From: Pseudonocardia abyssalis
Lineage (GTDB): Bacteria > Actinomycetota > Actinomycetes > Mycobacteriales > Pseudonocardiaceae
Assembly: GCF_019263705.2 (NCBI RefSeq)
Contig: NZ_JADQDK010000001.1
Coordinates: 4,402,001 to 4,466,000 of the forward strand
Direction of reading: 5' to 3'
Length of the DNA stretch: 64,000 nucleotides
The position numbers were made by a program, and so were the translations under genes. Within the stretch, counting starts at the first letter, position 1; each line of letters begins with the position of its first letter. The notes beneath the pieces were generated by a model that was given only the letters and a program-made list of their open reading frames with translations, made no database searches and was not told the DNA's origin. This document shows positions 58,288 to 64,000 of the stretch, one piece after another.

Positions 58288-59478
58288 ATGGCCGAATACG
58301 CGCACCTCGGTGAGGCACTGGGTACCGACTTCTTCTCCGTCCGCGACCAGTTCACCGGCGAGCAGTGGGACAAGTTCATCGCGGTGCGCAAGTTCGTCGA
58401 CGACGAGGTGCTGCCCGACATCGGCGACTACTGGGAGAAGGCCGAGCTGCCGTGGCACCTGTTCCGGAGGCTGCCCGAGCTGAAGGTCGTCGGCGAGGAC
58501 ATCGACGGCTACGGCGCGGCCGGGATGAGCCCGATGGCCGTCGGGCTCGTGCACATGGAGCTGCACCGCGGCGACGGCTCGCTCGGCACGTTCCTCGGCG
58601 TGCACGCGGGGCTGGCGATGCAGTCCATCGCGATGTGCGGGTCGGAGGAGCAGAAGCAGCGCTGGCTGCCGTCGATGTCGACGATGGACAAGATCGGCGC
58701 GTTCGCGCTCACCGAGCCGAACCACGGCTCCGACTCGATCGCGCTGGAGACCACGGCCCGCCGCGACGGTGACCACTGGATCATCGACGGCTCCAAGCGC
58801 TGGATCGGCAACGGCACCATCGCCGACCTGGTCGTCGTGTGGGCCCGCGACACCGACTCCGGCGAGGTCAAGGGGTTCGTCGTGGAGACCCCGGCCGAGG
58901 GCTACGAGGCCAGCGTCATCCAGGGCAAGGTGTCGCTGCGCTCGGTGTGGCAGGCGAACATCGAGCTGAAGGGCGTGCGCGTCCCGGACGAGAACCGGCT
59001 GGAGAACGCGCGCTCGTTCAAGGACTGCGGACGGGTGCTCGCCAACACCCGCGGCATCTGCGCGTGGATGGCGCTGGGCCACGCGACCGCGGGCTACGAC
59101 GCCGCGATGCGCTACGCGATGGCGCGCGAGCAGTTCGGCAAGCCGCTGGCGTCGTTCCAGATCGTGCAGCAGCGGCTCGTCCACATGCTCGCCGACCTCA
59201 CCTCGATGCAGCTCTACTGCATGCAGCTCGGCCGCCTGGCCGACGCCGGGCGGCTCTCGCCGACCGTCGCCGGGCTGGCCAAGATGCACAACACCCGCAC
59301 CGCCCGGAAGATCCTCTCCGAGTCCCGCGACCTGCTGGGCGGCAACGGGATCCTGCTGGAGCACCACGTCGTGCGGCACTGGGCCGACATCGAGGCCATC
59401 CACACGTTCGAGGGCACCGAGACGATGCAGACCCTGATCGTCGGGCGCGACATCACCGGGCTCGGCGCGTTCGCCTAG
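58288..59478 (+). CDS. Acyl-CoA dehydrogenase (glutaryl-CoA dehydrogenase-like)
   Basis: The 396-residue flavoprotein has the FAD-binding GAFALTEPNHGSDS and the C-terminal helix ILSESRDLLGGNGI. The catalytic Glu lies in AIHTFEGTETMQTLIVGRDITG. It closely resembles glutaryl-CoA dehydrogenases, which oxidise and decarboxylate glutaryl-CoA to crotonyl-CoA; substrate range is inferred. The CACGAT hexamer 6 nt upstream of the ATG is a weak leaderless promoter. Its stop shares a CTAG with the convergent rhodanese stop. Confidence 0.9.
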   Translation: MAEYAHLGEALGTDFFSVRDQFTGEQWDKFIAVRKFVDDEVLPDIGDYWEKAELPWHLFRRLPELKVVGEDIDGYGAAGMSPMAVGLVHMELHRGDGSLGTFLGVHAGLAMQSIAMCGSEEQKQRWLPSMSTMDKIGAFALTEPNHGSDSIALETTARRDGDHWIIDGSKRWIGNGTIADLVVVWARDTDSGEVKGFVVETPAEGYEASVIQGKVSLRSVWQANIELKGVRVPDENRLENARSFKDCGRVLANTRGICAWMALGHATAGYDAAMRYAMAREQFGKPLASFQIVQQRLVHMLADLTSMQLYCMQLGRLADAGRLSPTVAGLAKMHNTRTARKILSESRDLLGGNGILLEHHVVRHWADIEAIHTFEGTETMQTLIVGRDITGLGAFA

Positions 59479-59846
59479 GCGGGACCGAACTCCTTCTTCC
59501 ACGCCTGGTAGCCGCCGTCGAGGTCGGTGGCGTTGTGCAGACCGAGGTCCTGCAGCGACGCCGCCGCCAGGCTGGAGCTGTAGCCCTCGGAGCAGAACAG
59601 GATCCAGGTGACGTCGTGGTCGACGGCCTCCGGGATGCGGGCGTCGGAGCTGGGGTCCAGGCGCCACTCGAGGTGGTTGCGCTCGATGACCAGGACGCCC
59701 GGGATCTCCCCCTCCTCCGCGCGCTGCCACCCCGGCCGGGTGTCGACGAGGATCGCTCCGTCGGCCACGAGCGCGGCCGCACGCTGCGGGTCGGGGCGGT
59801 CGAGCCGCGCGCGTGCGGCGGTGAGCAGTGCGTCGATCGTGGTCAT
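59475..59846 (-). CDS. Rhodanese-like sulfurtransferase
   Basis: The 123-residue single rhodanese domain has LVDTRPGWQRAEEGEIPGVLVIERNHLEWRLDP and the active-site loop FCSEGYSSSLAA, with the catalytic Cys. It ends DLDGGYQAWKKE. It transfers sulfane sulfur or cleaves persulfides. It starts inside the cysteine dioxygenase gene (ATGA overlap), which suggests a joint role in sulfur amino acid degradation. Confidence 0.93.
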   Translation of the reverse strand: MTTIDALLTAARARLDRPDPQRAAALVADGAILVDTRPGWQRAEEGEIPGVLVIERNHLEWRLDPSSDARIPEAVDHDVTWILFCSEGYSSSLAAASLQDLGLHNATDLDGGYQAWKKEFGPA

Positions 59847-60358
59847 CCGATCCCCTCCGGGGTGCCGGCCTCGACGAGGACGCTCCGGGTCCGCCGCAGC
59901 CGCGGGATCTCCCCGCCCGGGTCGGGGGCGTAGTACGACATCGCCGTGAGCGGGGGTGAGTAGGCGTGCACGCTCACCGCGGGCGTCGGCGACGGGTTGG
60001 CGACGTCGTGCACGTGCCCCAGACCGAACCCGACGCTGCGTCCGGCCCGCAGCTTCCGGCTGCGCAGGCCGCCCGCCGTCCAGCGGGTCTCGGTGAGGGC
60101 GCCCGAGACCACCGTCAGTGCGCCGAACGAGCCGGCGTGGTCGTGCAGCTCGGCGTTCTGCTCGGTGGCCCAGCTGATCAGCCAGACGTCCACGAAGTCG
60201 TCGCCCTGGATGCGTTGGTACCAGCGGCGCTCCGGGTCGATGACGACCTCGTGGTCGCCTGCGCGGACCTCGGCGGCGACGCGCTGCGTCAGGCCGACGA
60301 GATCGGTGAGGCCGAGTGAGATGGGTGCGACGATGCGGCGAGGGGCGTGCAGCAGCAC
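59843..60358 (-). CDS. Cysteine dioxygenase type I
   Basis: The 171-residue cupin has the metal-binding NAELHDHAGSFGALTVVSGALTE (two His ligands) and the third His in GLGHVHDVANPS. It oxidises L-cysteine to cysteine sulfinate with O2 and Fe(II). The Cys that forms the Cys-Tyr cofactor in animals is Gly or Ala in bacteria, as here. GGAG six bases upstream supports GTG 60358. It overlaps the rhodanese gene by 4 bp, and the pair forms a small operon. It is divergent from the acetoacetate-decarboxylase-like gene (238 bp). Confidence 0.9.
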   Translation of the reverse strand: MLLHAPRRIVAPISLGLTDLVGLTQRVAAEVRAGDHEVVIDPERRWYQRIQGDDFVDVWLISWATEQNAELHDHAGSFGALTVVSGALTETRWTAGGLRSRKLRAGRSVGFGLGHVHDVANPSPTPAVSVHAYSPPLTAMSYYAPDPGGEIPRLRRTRSVLVEAGTPEGIG

Positions 60359-60596
60359 GGAGTACTCCAGTGGTCGTGCTTCGAGCGGACGGGTGCGAAC
60401 GTCAGCTCGTGCGACAGCACTGGTCGAAGTGGTCGGCCCGACGACTACCCCAGATCTCGCCGAGGTCCGGGGCGGGGGGCATGACCACATACGAGCACGC
60501 GCACACCCGTTGCTGCCACACCCTCCCACGAACCGGAACTTCCGGCGGACGCGTCCGGCCGAATGTCCGACACCACCCGTACAGCAGGATGCGGTC

Positions 60597-61298
60597 ATGG
60601 CGACGCTCCTCGACGACGGCAGCTGGGAGATCCAGGGCAGGCGGCTCGGGTTCCCCGTCCGGATCGGCGAGGCCTCCGCGGCCTGCGCCACGTACCTGGT
60701 CCGGACGGCGGGCGTGCGCGCGCTGCTCACCGGCACCGGGCTGGAGCCGGTCTCGGTCGCCGGGCGGACGCCGCTGTTCCTGGTGCTCGTCGACTACCGC
60801 ATCAACGACCTGGGCGACTACGACGAGGCCGGCGTCGCGTTCCTCGTCCGCCACCGCGGGCGGACCGGCCCGTACGTCCACCAGCTGCCGGTGACGCAGA
60901 CGTTCACGATGGAGGCGGGCCGCGCGCTGTGGGGGCTGCCGAAGTGGCTCGCCCGCGCGGAGCTGTCGATCGACGGGGCCGACGCCACCTGCCGCCTCGC
61001 CGACGTGGACGGCCGGCACGTCCTCACCACCGCGATCCACGCGGCGCTGCGGCTGCCGTTCACGCTGCCCGGCACGATCACCGCGCTCGCCCCGCACGAC
61101 GGCGGCGTGCTGGCGTCACCCGTGCGGGCACGGATCGGCGGCCTCCGGGTCGGGCGGGGGGCGTCGGTGGTGCTGGGGTCCGGGCACCCGATGGCCGACG
61201 AGCTGCGCGCACTCGGCCTGCCCCGCCGCCCGCTCGCCACCGTCGTCGCCGGCCGGGTGGCGTTCGACATGGACCCGGCGACGACCCAGCCCCGCTGA
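60597..61298 (+). CDS. Acetoacetate decarboxylase-family protein
   Basis: The 233-residue protein has VTQTFTMEAGRALWGLPKWLAR, the segment that carries the Schiff-base Lys in acetoacetate decarboxylases (ALWGLPK), and DLGDYDEAGVAFLVRHRG. It belongs to PF06314-like proteins, many of which are not true acetoacetate decarboxylases. No signal peptide is present. The ATG at 60597 lacks a ribosome binding site. It converges with the monoacylglycerol lipase gene, from which it is separated by a repeat-rich terminator. Confidence 0.85.
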   Translation: MATLLDDGSWEIQGRRLGFPVRIGEASAACATYLVRTAGVRALLTGTGLEPVSVAGRTPLFLVLVDYRINDLGDYDEAGVAFLVRHRGRTGPYVHQLPVTQTFTMEAGRALWGLPKWLARAELSIDGADATCRLADVDGRHVLTTAIHAALRLPFTLPGTITALAPHDGGVLASPVRARIGGLRVGRGASVVLGSGHPMADELRALGLPRRPLATVVAGRVAFDMDPATTQPR

Positions 61299-61325
61299 GG
61301 GACCCCGGGGCGGCGGCTCAGGGGC

Positions 61326-61436
61326 GGGAGAACAGCGACTCGCGCCCCACCCCCACCCCGCGAGTCGCTGTTCCCGCGCCCGCGAGTCGCTGTTCCCGCG
61401 CCCGCGAGTCGCTGTTCCCGCGCCCGCGAGTCGCGG
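61326..61436. terminator. Terminator built from 22-bp repeats
   Basis: Three and a half tandem copies of a 22-bp unit (CGCGAGTCGCTGTTCCCGCG plus CC) lie at 61359-61436. An inverted partner arm (AACAGCGACTCGCG, 61331-61344) precedes them. The single left arm can pair with any of three right arms, making alternative hairpins between two convergent genes. Confidence 0.75.
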
Positions 61437-61444
61437 GGGTGTGG

Positions 61445-62293
61445 TCAGCGGTGGGCGGCGAGCCAGTCGCGCAGGTCGGCGAGGGGCTTCTCGCGCTCGG
61501 GCTCGTGGTAGATCTCGTGCCACAGGCCCTCGTACCAGCGCACCGTGCTGTCCGGGGAGCCGATCTCCGGCTCCAGCGTGCGGGTGCCGGCCGGATCGGT
61601 GAGCACGTCGGCCGTGCCGTGCTGGACCAGCACCGGCATCCGCAGCTCGCGGGCCCGGCGGGGCAGCACGTCGAACTGCGCGAACAGGGCAGCGGACAGG
61701 CCGAGCGTCGGATGGCCGTGATGCACGAGCGGGTCGCCCAGGTAGTCGGCGACGACGGCGGTGTCCTTGCTGACCTTCGTCGGGTCGATGCCGGCCGGGC
61801 GCAGCGTCGGCGTCACCCTGGCCAGGAGCTTCAGGACCGGGACGGCTGCCTTTGGGACGGCGTTGCTGGCCAGTGCGGGCGCCGAGAGCACGAGACCGGC
61901 GAGTCCGGCGCCGTGGTCGAGGGCGTAGGCGAGGGCGATCTGCCCGCCCATGCTGTGTCCGAGCAGGAACAGCGGCAGGCCGGGGTGGCGCGCGGCGACG
62001 TGCAGGCGGAACGCGTCGAAATCGGTGAGCCAGTCGGAGTAGCGGTCGAGGTGGGCACGGCGGCCCGTCGACCGGCCGTGGCCGCGGTGGTCGAGTCCGT
62101 AGACCGCCCAGCCGTCGGGCACGAGCGCGTCCTCGACGCTGCCGTAGCGGCCCGAGTGCTCGCCGAGGCCGTGGCAGACGAGCAGGACACCGGTCGGCTC
62201 CCCCTCCGGCAACCGCCCCCGCCAGAACAGCTCGACGCCGCCGACGCCGGGCAGCGTGCCCTCGACCCGATCCCGTGTCTCCGTCACCGGCAC
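61445..62293 (-). CDS. Monoacylglycerol lipase-type alpha/beta hydrolase
   Basis: The 282-residue protein has GVLLVCHGLGEHSGRYG (oxyanion region), AVYGLDHRGHGRSTGRR, the nucleophile elbow LLGHSMGGQIAL, and VLVQHGTADVLTDP with the catalytic Asp. The His is in GLWHEIYHEP. This is the monoacylglycerol lipase/lysophospholipase pattern. No signal peptide is present. It starts 3 bp after the stop of the acidic membrane protein gene and is likely co-transcribed with it. Confidence 0.92.
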   Translation of the reverse strand: MPVTETRDRVEGTLPGVGGVELFWRGRLPEGEPTGVLLVCHGLGEHSGRYGSVEDALVPDGWAVYGLDHRGHGRSTGRRAHLDRYSDWLTDFDAFRLHVAARHPGLPLFLLGHSMGGQIALAYALDHGAGLAGLVLSAPALASNAVPKAAVPVLKLLARVTPTLRPAGIDPTKVSKDTAVVADYLGDPLVHHGHPTLGLSAALFAQFDVLPRRARELRMPVLVQHGTADVLTDPAGTRTLEPEIGSPDSTVRWYEGLWHEIYHEPEREKPLADLRDWLAAHR

Positions 62294-62296
62294 AAC

Positions 62297-64000
<1,704 letters not shown>

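Noticed and set aside
61359..61436. Regular 22-bp repeats that could suggest a CRISPR array
   Set aside because: Units are directly adjacent with no spacers, and no cas genes are present. They form terminator arms.

Overview
This is a contiguous chromosomal stretch of a very high-GC actinobacterium. GTG starts are common, several genes appear leaderless, and the families present (HbhA, DUF2505, DUF2516, DUF2530, Zur/IdeR-era iron box, F420/LLM oxidoreductase, HAIR-type heat-shock operator, mycofactocin-type TetR) are actinobacterial. Gene content and the left-edge block resemble Pseudonocardia and relatives (Pseudonocardiaceae). That genus call is inference from remembered families, not from a search.

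Layout. 0-5 kb: the tail of a glutamate-cysteine-ligase-family gene, then a tightly packed plus-strand block that looks like accessory genes of an actinobacterial conjugation system (two NTF2/TcpC-like proteins, a P-loop-like protein, a transglycosylase/endopeptidase) ending in a GH16 glycosidase. 5-9 kb: an MFS exporter with an iron-box-like site at its 3' end, an AzgA-type purine permease, DUF2530 and an SDR. 9-21 kb: a conserved core region whose pieces (XRE regulator, HbhA, DUF2516; MurB, L,D-transpeptidase, DUF2505, SDR) match, as I recall, the Mycobacterium tuberculosis Rv0474-Rv0484c neighbourhood, interleaved with PurU, an ArsR/AHSA1 pair, Lon with a HspR-type operator, YbaK, two FluC fluoride channel subunits and a DUF445 protein. 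21-27.5 kb: a prim-pol-like protein, epimerase, cold-shock protein, Pro-rich secreted protein, MftR-like regulator, GGDEF protein and a DUF7282 lipoprotein. 27.6-30.7 kb: a decay zone of four broken genes around a tRNA-Glu/Asp/Phe cluster. 30.7-41 kb: GDSL hydrolase, Glu/Leu dehydrogenase with divergent LysR, a degenerate BLUF protein, propionyl-CoA synthetase, a class F sortase relative lacking its catalytic Cys, ferredoxin, acyl-CoA ligase and MFS. 41-49 kb: DUF72 pseudogene, an overlapping SDR/beta-lactamase/GNAT trio, tandem SigR-like promoters and the giant helicase HrpA. 49-56.4 kb: M20 amidohydrolase and a polyol ABC uptake/dehydrogenase locus with divergent SorC regulator and operators. 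56.5-64 kb: LLM oxidoreductase/TetR pair, glycosyltransferase stub, acyl-CoA dehydrogenase, cysteine dioxygenase plus rhodanese, acetoacetate-decarboxylase-like protein, monoacylglycerol lipase and a long acidic membrane protein that runs off the window.

How the genes work together. The clearest functional units are polyol import and oxidation under SorC control, cysteine oxidation coupled to a sulfurtransferase, envelope maintenance (MurB, L,D-transpeptidase, HbhA), protein quality control by Lon, and propionate/acyl-CoA activation. I did not find a CRISPR array, prophage, insertion sequence or a convincing wholly new system. The most unusual items are the Cys-less sortase, the degenerate BLUF pair, the orphan MftR-like regulator, the isolated conjugation-like block and several regulatory palindromes.
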